The position numbers and the translations under genes are program-made. DNA of 5,588 nucleotides from Candidatus Saccharimonadota bacterium (GTDB taxonomy: Bacteria > Patescibacteriota > Saccharimonadia > Saccharimonadales > SLHW01). Shown here in pieces: positions 1-5,588 of the stretch. Numbering within the stretch: position 1 is the stretch's first letter; each line of letters starts with the position of its first letter. Location of the stretch: NCBI GenBank assembly GCA_007132685.1, contig SLOC01000073.1, forward strand, positions 1-5,588, written 5' to 3'. The notes under the pieces were generated by a model. The model saw nothing but the letters and a program-made list of their open reading frames with translations, was not told the origin of the DNA and made no database searches.

Positions 1-497
1 ATTGCCTCAAAGACAACACCGGCATCATACAGACCAGACTGTGGCCTGGCGTCGGGGCTATTCTCAATAATAACTGCTGTTACGGGGAGTTCAGCTAATT
101 CCGGCTCGACCTCTACCCCAGTTAATGGTGACGGTAAAGTCGTTGGTTCTGGCGGCAGCTCTTCCTCAGGCTCGACTACTATTGGGGCTGGCTCTGGTTC
201 TTCTGGCTGGGGCTGCAAAAAGTAGGCACCAATTCCACCACCGACCAAGATGCCGCACAATACAGAGGCGGTAATAATTTTTTTTCGCCGACTAGCTGAT
301 TGCCAATAGTCTTTAATGTTGCCAGGAAATTGACGTAAGCGTTGCAAGAGACCGTGCTTCTCGCTCTTTGGCACATTGACCATGCGCTCAACCTCTGCGC
401 TGTCAGTGACGCTTCTTGACCTAGGTTCCGGTCGCACGTCTAATGATGGCTCATGGCGGTACGGAGCTTTGTTTGAGGGTTTTTTAAAATCATCCAT
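1..497 (-). CDS. Membrane-anchored DUF3048 (YerB-like) protein, N-terminal part, runs off the left edge
   Basis: The minus-strand frame opens with ATG at 497-495 and stays open for 165 codons to base 1, so the C-terminal part is missing. Residues 1-73 are polar and Arg/Lys-rich (predicted cytoplasmic). Residues 74-95 (ITASVLCGILVGGGIGAYFL) form one membrane segment preceded by SRRKK, giving an N-in topology. Residues 97-120 are a Pro/Glu-rich linker. From about 122 the protein reads SPLTGVEVEPELAELPVTAV, then IIENSPDARPQSGLYDAGVV at 143-162. This is the characteristic start of the DUF3048 domain (SPLTG..., xxxNxxxARPQSGLxxAxxVxE) found in YerB-type proteins, whose molecular function is not established. 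Bacillus YerB is a lipoprotein. Here Cys81 does not sit in a proper lipobox (SVLC, with Leu at -1), so a transmembrane anchor is more likely. The gene lies 35 bp after gltX on the same strand. The domain call is strong even though only its beginning is present. Confidence 0.85.
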   Translation of the reverse strand, partial: MDDFKKPSNKAPYRHEPSLDVRPEPRSRSVTDSAEVERMVNVPKSEKHGLLQRLRQFPGNIKDYWQSASRRKKIITASVLCGILVGGGIGAYFLQPQPEEPEPAPIVVEPEEELPPEPTTLPSPLTGVEVEPELAELPVTAVIIENSPDARPQSGLYDAGVVFEA

Positions 498-518
498 AGT
501 TAAAAATAAGCGGGTATC

Positions 519-527
519 ATTGTAACA
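519..527 (-). promoter_or_regulatory. Possible extended -10 promoter for the DUF3048 gene
   Basis: Read on the minus strand, TGTTACAAT (527 down to 519) has a TGn extension followed by TACAAT, a 5/6 match to TATAAT. It lies in the 35-bp gap after the gltX stop, 21 nt before the ATG at 497. The matching -35 position, inside the gltX end, reads GCACTA and is poor. A start about 7 nt downstream would give a leader of about 14 nt with no Shine-Dalgarno. This could be chance in a short AT-rich gap, and readthrough from gltX is equally plausible. Confidence 0.3.
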
Positions 528-532
528 GAAAG

Positions 533-1981
533 CTACGACTTTAGTGCGCTGATTTGCTCATCGATTCGTTTACTCACCGTATCCTTTCCTAGAACCGCTA
601 TTGTGTCGGCTAAAGCCGGTGAAGCCGGCGCTTGAGTGATAGCAATTCGAATGAGGCTGAATAGCACCACCGGTTTCTCTTCAGTATCTGTCAGCAGTTG
701 ATTTAGCGCAGCAGTTATATTGCCCGCCGTAAACACCTCTACATCACAAATCGTCTCTCTTGAAACCTTAAGTAATGAAATGAGTTGTTCAGCATCGTAT
801 TTTTTGAGTTTTTTATGATCGTTGATGAGCGACAAGTCAATCGGAAGATCCTTATAAAAAAACATCGACAACTCAGGAATTTCAGATAAGTACTTCAGCC
901 GCTCCTGCAAGCAGGCTATGACTGACTTGTTGTATTGCTCGTCTTTGCTGCTCGCTTCCTCAGGGAGGTAGCTCTTCGCCTTTTCATAGACTTCATCCAC
1001 TGATAAATTACGGATAAAGTGTCCGTTGACCCAGCGTAGCCTGGCTTCATCGAATGTAGCCCCGCCCTTCCCTACTCCTGCTAACGAAAACCGCTTGATT
1101 AATTCTTCAGTAGTAAAAATTTCTTGTGTCGTACCATCATTCCAGCCAAGTGTTGCGATGAAGCTAATCAGTGCCTCCGGCAGATAACCGTCATCGAGGT
1201 ATTCTAATAAGTCCTTTGCTCCGTCCCGTTTGCTGAGCTTTTTCTTGCCGTCTGGACCAAGAATTGGTGGCATAGTTGCCATAACAGGGACAGGTAGATC
1301 GAGCGCCTCATACAGATTCAAATAATTAGGTACACTGGCTATAAACTCCTGCCCTCTTATTATGTGCGTGATGCTCATCTCATGATCATCAATGATATGT
1401 GCAAAGTTATATGTCGGAAATCCATCAGACTTCATGATAACGAAGTCGTCAATGACCTCAGGGCCAGTCGACAGATCGCCCATTACCTCGTCGTGCCACT
1501 CGTACGATTTTGGCTCAGATTTAAAGCGCAGTGGCATAGATCCATCCCACTCGGGTGGAGAATCAGGTCGATGATTGCGGAATAGAAATGGTTGACGCTT
1601 AGCCTGGGCTTGCTCTCGAAAGTCCGCTACTTCTTCGCTCGTGTAAGGGTCGGCATATGCTCGACCTGACGCAACCAAAGTTTGCGCCCATTGTTGATAT
1701 GTGTCCAAGCGTTCACTCTGTCGGTATGGCCCGTGCTCGGCATCGCTATCTGGCCCTTCATCATAATCCAGCCCCAAGGCCCTCAAGGTTTTTATGATAT
1801 GCTCTTCGGCGCCTTCAATCTGTCGTTTTTTATCAGTATCTTCGATTCGTAGGATAAAAGAGCCATTTTGTTGCCGAGCGAGCAGCCAGGCAAAAAGTGC
1901 CGTTCGTGCTGCCCCGACATGTAAAAAGCCAGTCGGGCTTGGCGCAAATCGAGTACGTACAGCTTGCTTAGTCTTACTCAT
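533..1981 (-). CDS. gltX: Glutamyl-tRNA synthetase (class I)
   Basis: This 482-residue cytoplasmic enzyme, the usual length for bacterial GluRS, charges tRNA-Glu with glutamate using ATP. The class I catalytic core is intact. FAPSPTGFLHVG (12-23) holds the HIGH-type motif as HVGA, followed by ARTALF. FILRIEDTD is at 42-50, the glutamate/ATP pocket segment HIIRGQEFIASVPNYLNLYEAL at 206-226, and KKKLSKRDGA at 246-255 carries the KMSKS-type loop. The helical anticodon-binding region occupies roughly 320-482. The region that carries zinc-binding cysteines in E. coli GluRS reads YADPYTSEE (109-117) with no Cys, so this is a zinc-free form. The ATG at 1981 places the signature at the usual distance from the N-terminus. 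The gene follows the DUF4367-like gene by 17 bp and ends in TAG at 535-533. If the genome lacks GlnRS, as many bacteria do, this enzyme would also mischarge tRNA-Gln for GatCAB; the window cannot decide this. Confidence 0.97.
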   Translation of the reverse strand: MSKTKQAVRTRFAPSPTGFLHVGAARTALFAWLLARQQNGSFILRIEDTDKKRQIEGAEEHIIKTLRALGLDYDEGPDSDAEHGPYRQSERLDTYQQWAQTLVASGRAYADPYTSEEVADFREQAQAKRQPFLFRNHRPDSPPEWDGSMPLRFKSEPKSYEWHDEVMGDLSTGPEVIDDFVIMKSDGFPTYNFAHIIDDHEMSITHIIRGQEFIASVPNYLNLYEALDLPVPVMATMPPILGPDGKKKLSKRDGAKDLLEYLDDGYLPEALISFIATLGWNDGTTQEIFTTEELIKRFSLAGVGKGGATFDEARLRWVNGHFIRNLSVDEVYEKAKSYLPEEASSKDEQYNKSVIACLQERLKYLSEIPELSMFFYKDLPIDLSLINDHKKLKKYDAEQLISLLKVSRETICDVEVFTAGNITAALNQLLTDTEEKPVVLFSLIRIAITQAPASPALADTIAVLGKDTVSKRIDEQISALKS

Positions 1982-1992
1982 TATTAGACTGA

Positions 1993-2021
1993 AGTATACT
2001 AGAGACTTTCCGCGATGCGAA
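1993..2021 (-). promoter_or_regulatory. Putative gltX promoter, near-leaderless
   Basis: On the minus strand, TTCGCA (2021-2016, 4/6 match to TTGACA) is followed by a 17-bp spacer and TATACT (1998-1993, 5/6 match to TATAAT). The -35 and spacer lie inside the end of the upstream gene. The -10 begins immediately after that gene's TAG stop (2001-1999). Only 11 nt separate the -10 from the gltX ATG, so a normal start point would give a leader of about 4-5 nt. No Shine-Dalgarno precedes the ATG, which fits a leaderless-type start. The upstream gene may still be co-transcribed. Confidence 0.45.
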
Positions 2022-3087
2022 GCAGTTGGTCAGTATTAAGCGCGGACGCACCCTCAATGTTGTACCATACGCCACCGTCTACCCAGGTAGCATTGTTGCC
2101 ATTATAGATGTATATAGTATTGCCGCGATTCTGTACTGTTTGGTAGAGCCCGCGCTCCTCGAGGAAATTATTGCGTAGCGCATCGCTTGTCCAGTCGGTG
2201 GAAGCTTTATGTATACGGAAGTTACGACTATCGGTAAGTGACTCAAATTGCAAACTTACCTGTCCTGGGCTGTATTCAACAGATCGATTAAGCTGAAAAC
2301 CAGAAGGCTTATAGGCTGGGAGTGTGGCAGCGACGCCGGAGCGGTTTGCTGCAAGTTGCACGGAAGCTCTTGGCGCAATCAAGTAACCTACTGCTCCAAG
2401 CGCAAAGATTGCCACTATCGCAGCGAAGCTGTAGCGGATAGAGAGTGGAATATTTCGTAGTCTATCAATATTTCGATGAAAGAAGCCGCTCGTGCTTTCG
2501 TGCTGTTGCTCATGGCTAGTTGCTGAGTCAATTGCTTGTTCGATTCGCTCTCGTTGCGTTGGCGTTTTTGATTTCTGATTAGCAGTTGGTTGCTGGAGTA
2601 CATTATTTGTCGGTGAGGCCGTCTCAGTAGAAGGTGTAGGTACTGCAGAAGAATTGCTAGGTGCTTGATTGCCTGAAGGGCTGCCTGCTTGGCGGTTGTT
2701 GCCCGTATGAAATCTATTTATCTTGGCGCTTTTTGCGATTTGCTTTGCCCGATCGATTCGCATATGATGTGCGGCGTTTTGCCGTTTTATAGCCTGGTTT
2801 TGCTGGTTTGGCCGAACTGCTTCATTAAGGGATGGCTTCTTTACCGCATGGCGCATCAGGGTTTGTGATTTTTTCATTCGTGCTCGTTTTATTGGCTGAT
2901 TATTTACACCTGTGTTGCTGGCAGAGACAGGCTTTTCAGTTCGACTGGTTGTTTGGGTATTTTGGGGAGCTGATGACCGGTTGGTTGATTGCGAAGACGA
3001 TGATGAACTGGTGGATACTTTTTTTAGCAGCCTACCGGTCCGAACATCATAGACGTTACCGTTGAGCTCTACAACATTTTTACTCAT
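1999..3087 (-). CDS. Single-pass membrane protein: disordered Ser/Gln-rich cytoplasmic half plus DUF4367-like exoplasmic domain
   Basis: This is a 362-residue protein of unknown function. Residues 1-22 (MSKNVVELNGNVYDVRTGRL...) form a short ordered-looking motif. Residues 25-70 and 127-200 are low complexity and rich in Ser, Thr, Gln, Asn and Pro. Between them are two basic stretches, KKSQTLMRHAVKKPS (72-86) and MRIDRAKQIAKSAKINRF (109-126), which look conserved in character rather than random. A membrane segment lies at about 217-237 (IRYSFAAIVAIFALGAVGYLI), with positive charge on its N-terminal side, so the N-terminus is predicted cytoplasmic. Residues 240-362 resemble DUF4367, a domain seen at the C-terminus of some anti-sigma-type and surface proteins: LPAYKPSGFQLNRSVEYSPG near 256-275, GNTIYIYNGNNATWVDGGVW (322-341), and the ending LNTDQLLRIAESL. 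The domain match is from memory of the pattern and is moderate. The gene starts the minus-strand run leading into gltX and is divergent from the PEGA gene. Confidence 0.8.
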   Translation of the reverse strand: MSKNVVELNGNVYDVRTGRLLKKVSTSSSSSSQSTNRSSAPQNTQTTSRTEKPVSASNTGVNNQPIKRARMKKSQTLMRHAVKKPSLNEAVRPNQQNQAIKRQNAAHHMRIDRAKQIAKSAKINRFHTGNNRQAGSPSGNQAPSNSSAVPTPSTETASPTNNVLQQPTANQKSKTPTQRERIEQAIDSATSHEQQHESTSGFFHRNIDRLRNIPLSIRYSFAAIVAIFALGAVGYLIAPRASVQLAANRSGVAATLPAYKPSGFQLNRSVEYSPGQVSLQFESLTDSRNFRIHKASTDWTSDALRNNFLEERGLYQTVQNRGNTIYIYNGNNATWVDGGVWYNIEGASALNTDQLLRIAESL

Positions 3088-3137
3088 TTTATTAATTGAT
3101 ACCCTAATATCCCTATTTATTTAAGAGTCTAACGACT

Positions 3138-3166
3138 ATCTTACCGTTTATTCTTTATTTGAACAA
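3138..3166 (-). promoter_or_regulatory. Weak candidate promoter for the DUF4367-like gene
   Basis: On the minus strand, TTGTTC (3166-3161, 3/6), a 17-bp spacer and TAAGAT (3143-3138, 4/6) would give a leader of about 43 nt before the ATG at 3087. Two AGGG-containing stretches (TAGGGATAT and TAGGGTATC, 3115-3098) lie in that leader. They are 14 or more nt from the ATG, too far for a normal Shine-Dalgarno. An alternative -10-like TATCAA only 8 nt from the ATG has no good -35. A promoter must exist in this 128-bp divergent gap, but its position is uncertain. Confidence 0.25.
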
Positions 3167-3171
3167 GATAT

Positions 3172-3201
3172 TTGAAAACCATATCAATAGCGTCGTATAC
3201 T
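3172..3201 (+). promoter_or_regulatory. Promoter of the PEGA-domain gene, near-leaderless
   Basis: TTGAAA (3172-3177, 5/6 match to TTGACA), an 18-bp spacer and TATACT (3196-3201, 5/6 match to TATAAT) form the best sigma-70-type promoter in the window. The ATG begins only 14 nt after the -10, so a start about 7 nt downstream gives a leader of roughly 7-8 nt. No Shine-Dalgarno is present in GAGCTCTGCACTAT before the ATG. Confidence 0.6.
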
Positions 3202-3215
3202 GAGCTCTGCACTAT

Positions 3216-4727
3216 ATGGATTACTTAGACCCTGATAAAAAACGCAGCCACACGAGACGACTTTTTCTTGGGTACGGGCTGATGGCTATAGTCATAGGGC
3301 TTGGCACGATTTTGCTCGTGTTGCTTGCCTATGGCTATACTTTTGATCGAACATCACGAACCGTTATTCAAAACGGCCTATTATTTGTTCGGACAGAGCC
3401 GGTTAATGGAAGCGTATATATTAATGGTGAGCTCCGCGGAAGTGGCAATCAGCGACTCGTACTTCCTGCGGGATCTTATGATATAGAGGTCCAGGCTGAT
3501 GGCTATAGAACGTGGCGCAACTCAATCGATTTGGCGGGTGGTGCGGTTGAACGCTTTCAGTATCCACTCCTCTTCCCTGATGAGATCGCTGAACAAACAT
3601 ATCGTACGTTCTCCACGGAGCCGAGACTCATGACGGTAAGCCCTGACAGACGATGGTTGCTGATTCAGGAATCCGAGCAGGTTGATGCCTTTGTGCTATT
3701 TGATCTACGTCAGCAGATAAATCTACCGACCTTTTTCTCACTACCGGCCGGCATTATAAGCAATACGACAGAGGATAGTCAGCTTGAGGTCATCGAATGG
3801 TCGAATGATAATGAGCATCTGATTGTTCGGCATACATCTGAAGATCTAGAGGAGTATATTCTGTTAAATCACGACGATGTAAGCCAGAGTCAAAACTTAT
3901 CCACGCGATTTGCTGATGTCGATTTCACAGATATCTCACTTGTCGATAAGCAGGCTGATCAATACCATTTGTTTCATCGACCGACCGGCGAGTTAGTGTA
4001 CGCAGAGCTGGGAGTCGATGATGTCGAGCTGCTACTGGAAGACGTATTGACCTATCGTTCTCATGGTGCTGAGAGAATACTGTTTGTATCTGACTCGCTG
4101 CAACAGGGGGGTGTTGTCGCTGACGAAGCAGAGCCAGCCGAGAACGAACGATACGTTTATTTGTATGAGGATGGTGACATATATCAGATAAATGAGTTGC
4201 CAAGCGCAGAGCCTACGGATTATCTACTTGATTTAGCTCGCTTCGGTGGTGACTGGTATGTAGTGACAGGTGTTAAAGCGCAACAGCGCGTGGTCGGGTA
4301 CAAAAACCCGGTCGAACAGCTGAACCGCAATCAAGATAGGCCACTGTCAGTAGCATTTGCGCTGCGGACAGATGAAGAGCCAATGCGTATTTCTTTTTCT
4401 GCCAACGCAAGGAACGTGCTTTTGCAGGGTGTAGACGATGTGGCGGTGTTTGATTTAGAACGAGAGCGAGGATATCGATATGATTATGGTGGCGATACGA
4501 CCACGCGTTTACATTGGATGGACGGCCATCGGATTGTCGGCACATGGGGCAATCAGCTTCATGTGGTTGATTTTGATGGCGAAAACCGCCACGAACTAGC
4601 CACTTGTCAAACAGATATTGAGCCAATTTTTGATACAGCATACGAGTATATGTACTGCATTGCTCCGACGGACGAGGATACGTTCGGTGACCTTATACGC
4701 TACTCTCTACTTGCATCAGAGGAGTGA
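3216..4727 (+). CDS. PEGA-domain membrane protein with beta-propeller-like exoplasmic region
   Basis: This 503-residue protein is predicted to sit in the membrane with most of its mass outside. The N-terminus (MDYLDPDKKRSHTRR) is short and basic, followed by a membrane segment at about 16-40 (LFLGYGLMAIVIGLGTILLV...). Residues 54-120 form a PEGA domain: GLLFVRTEPVNGSVYINGEL, then LVLPAGSYDIEVQADGYRTW (81-100). PEGA domains are small beta folds on bacterial surface proteins, thought to bind envelope components or other proteins. From about 130 onward, repeats of the type xxSPDRRWLLIQE...VLFDL (142-164), EWSNDNEHLIVRH (194-206), SFSANARNVLLQG...VAVFDL (393-414) and HWMDGHRIVGTWGNQLHVVDFDGE (433-456) suggest TolB/WD40-like propeller blades. 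This fold call is inference. Cys464 and Cys481 are the only cysteines and could form a disulfide. There is no LPXTG-type signal. The start matches a family N-terminus I recall from Saccharibacteria. Function unknown; the stop lies 2 bp from that of the sortase. Confidence 0.85.
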   Translation: MDYLDPDKKRSHTRRLFLGYGLMAIVIGLGTILLVLLAYGYTFDRTSRTVIQNGLLFVRTEPVNGSVYINGELRGSGNQRLVLPAGSYDIEVQADGYRTWRNSIDLAGGAVERFQYPLLFPDEIAEQTYRTFSTEPRLMTVSPDRRWLLIQESEQVDAFVLFDLRQQINLPTFFSLPAGIISNTTEDSQLEVIEWSNDNEHLIVRHTSEDLEEYILLNHDDVSQSQNLSTRFADVDFTDISLVDKQADQYHLFHRPTGELVYAELGVDDVELLLEDVLTYRSHGAERILFVSDSLQQGGVVADEAEPAENERYVYLYEDGDIYQINELPSAEPTDYLLDLARFGGDWYVVTGVKAQQRVVGYKNPVEQLNRNQDRPLSVAFALRTDEEPMRISFSANARNVLLQGVDDVAVFDLERERGYRYDYGGDTTTRLHWMDGHRIVGTWGNQLHVVDFDGENRHELATCQTDIEPIFDTAYEYMYCIAPTDEDTFGDLIRYSLLASEE

Positions 4728-4729
4728 AG

Positions 4730-5588
4730 TTAGTCTCGGCCGGTTACTCTTTGCCACAGTGTTGGTGCATCACTCGGAAGCTCTTGTGGCCTTGAAGACT
4801 CATCGGGGTCGACTTCACTTTCGGTGTTTTCGGCTGGGTCGGGACTAATCTGCTCCCCATATACCGCCAAGCGATTGATTGAGGTTCCTGGCGGGTCACA
4901 AGTGATAAGTGTTGCTATGGAGTCTTTGTCGGGGTGCGGATCAAGCACACTAAAGTCCGTGGGCGGCACTACTTCCTTGTCAAACACTCGGTATACATAT
5001 CGCTTGCCATCCTTTTCCAGCATGAAGATATCACCCTCCTCTAGCTGATTGAGTAGCACAAAAGCGAATTTATAGTTGCCGCGGTTAAATATATTGTTGC
5101 TGGAGTGGCCAAAGAACACGCTGTTGCCTCTTTCGCCGGGCTCCGGAGTAATTGGATAGTGCAAGACACCCTCTTCAAGTGCCCGCTGGACATCATTCTC
5201 GGCTATCGAGTCTTCGCCGTAGACTACTGGGATTTCAAGATTTATTTTTGGAATGATGATTTTTGGTTCGTCGCTCACTGCCGCGGCTTCATCAATAATA
5301 AGCGGAGTTGAGCTTACGACTGTGCTTGGGGTGATAAACGGCGCAATAAAACGTTCGTTAAAAAAGCCGAAAGCTCCCACCAAGAGAATAAAACAGCCAA
5401 CGCCGAGCCCAAACAACATCGACTTTACATTTGCTTGGTTTTTTCGGTTGTTCCCTGCTATTTTTTCAATCAATGATTGTTTAATATCGGCAACTGATCT
5501 TTGATCATCAGGTGTGTTGGTCACTTCTGGCTTAGGCGGAGCTTGGCGCCTCGTCGTATCAGATTTGGAAGGGCTCTCTTGAGGCTCA
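4730..5588 (-). CDS. Membrane-anchored sortase (cysteine transpeptidase), 5' end beyond the right edge
   Basis: Sortases cleave sorting signals and join proteins to the cell envelope or to each other. Counting from the GTG at 5524, a membrane segment spans about 36-57 (MLFGLGVGCFILLVGAFGFF), preceded by basic residues, so the catalytic domain is outside. That domain begins IIIPKINLEIPVVYG (89-103). It has the catalytic His140 in FFGHSS (137-142), the catalytic Cys209 in TLITCDPPGTS (205-215), and the active-site Arg218 in NRLAVYGE. A charged, mostly acidic tail follows (225-264), which is longer than usual. The frame remains open upstream of 5524 for 21 more codons to the window edge, reading a Pro/Ser/charged stretch (EPQESPSKSDTTRRQAPPKP). 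No ATG and no Shine-Dalgarno accompany the GTG, so the GTG is probably an internal Val and the gene is 5'-partial here. The subclass is not resolved; the TC-x-PPGT pattern is one I associate with Patescibacteria sortases. No substrate is visible nearby. The stop is TAA at 4732-4730. Confidence 0.93.
   Translation of the reverse strand, partial: EPQESPSKSDTTRRQAPPKPEVTNTPDDQRSVADIKQSLIEKIAGNNRKNQANVKSMLFGLGVGCFILLVGAFGFFNERFIAPFITPSTVVSSTPLIIDEAAAVSDEPKIIIPKINLEIPVVYGEDSIAENDVQRALEEGVLHYPITPEPGERGNSVFFGHSSNNIFNRGNYKFAFVLLNQLEEGDIFMLEKDGKRYVYRVFDKEVVPPTDFSVLDPHPDKDSIATLITCDPPGTSINRLAVYGEQISPDPAENTESEVDPDESSRPQELPSDAPTLWQRVTGRD

Noticed and set aside
179..391. 70-codon minus-strand open frame nested in the DUF3048 gene
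   Set aside because: It lies in another frame of a gene with clear domain hallmarks, has no recognisable domain, and its composition looks like a frame-shifted reading.
1364..1585. Plus-strand open frames opposite gltX, including 1392-1574
   Set aside because: They are antisense to highly conserved synthetase sequence and have no start context or recognisable protein pattern.
2415..2603. 62-codon minus-strand frame inside the DUF4367-like gene
   Set aside because: It is an alternative frame of the same strand across the Gln/Ser-rich segment, with no promoter or ribosome-binding site of its own.
2500..3010. Possible tandem DNA repeat in the low-complexity part of the DUF4367-like gene
   Set aside because: Short GTTGG and GCTTG words recur, but no unit repeats in register. 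The low complexity is at the protein level, with mixed codons.
3925..4641. Two minus-strand open frames (92 and 122 codons) opposite the PEGA gene
   Set aside because: They are His/Arg-rich, low-plausibility translations antisense to a well-supported gene, and most likely reflect codon bias of the sense strand.
4727..4770. Possible bidirectional terminator around TCGGCCGG at the convergent junction
   Set aside because: CGGCCG is a 6-bp palindrome only, with no loop, no extended stem and no flanking T-tract.
5253..5504. Plus-strand 83-codon open frame opposite the sortase N-terminus
   Set aside because: It is antisense to the sortase membrane segment; its hydrophobic look comes from the complementary codons.

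Overview
This window most likely comes from a member of the Candidate Phyla Radiation (Patescibacteria), and more specifically Candidatus Saccharibacteria (TM7). Three observations support this. The PEGA-domain gene opens with an MDYLDPDKKR...LFLGYGLMAI...AYGY...VIQNGLLFV pattern that I associate from memory with Saccharibacteria. Single-pass envelope proteins with long disordered cytoplasmic tails are abundant here. Translation starts lack clear Shine-Dalgarno sequences, and some promoters sit almost on top of the start codon. TGA acts as a normal stop (PEGA gene), which argues against the UGA=Gly code of Gracilibacteria/Absconditabacteria. The assignment is inference; no database search was possible.

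Layout. On the minus strand, reading right to left from 3087, three genes lie head to tail. The first encodes a 362-residue membrane protein with a Ser/Gln/Asn-rich cytoplasmic half and a DUF4367-like exoplasmic domain (3087-1999). After 17 bp comes gltX, glutamyl-tRNA synthetase (1981-533). After 35 bp comes the N-terminal part of a membrane-anchored DUF3048 (YerB-like) protein (497 to beyond base 1). A 128-bp divergent intergenic region (3088-3215) separates this group from a plus-strand gene for a PEGA-domain/beta-propeller-like membrane protein (3216-4727). Facing that gene, with only 2 bp between stop codons, is a minus-strand sortase (4730 to beyond 5588). The sortase frame stays open to the right edge, so its true start is probably outside the window.

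How the genes relate. Apart from gltX, all four genes encode proteins with one N-terminal or central membrane anchor, a basic cytoplasmic side and a domain placed outside the membrane. The region therefore reads as cell-envelope genes with one housekeeping gene embedded. No LPXTG-type sortase substrate is visible here. No RNA gene, mobile element, CRISPR array or intrinsic terminator was found. Nearly all of the sequence is coding, and I see no clear evidence of a novel multi-gene system. The most useful second-look items are the near-leaderless promoters, the DUF4367-like protein with its long motif-bearing cytoplasmic tail, and the shared architecture of the envelope proteins.
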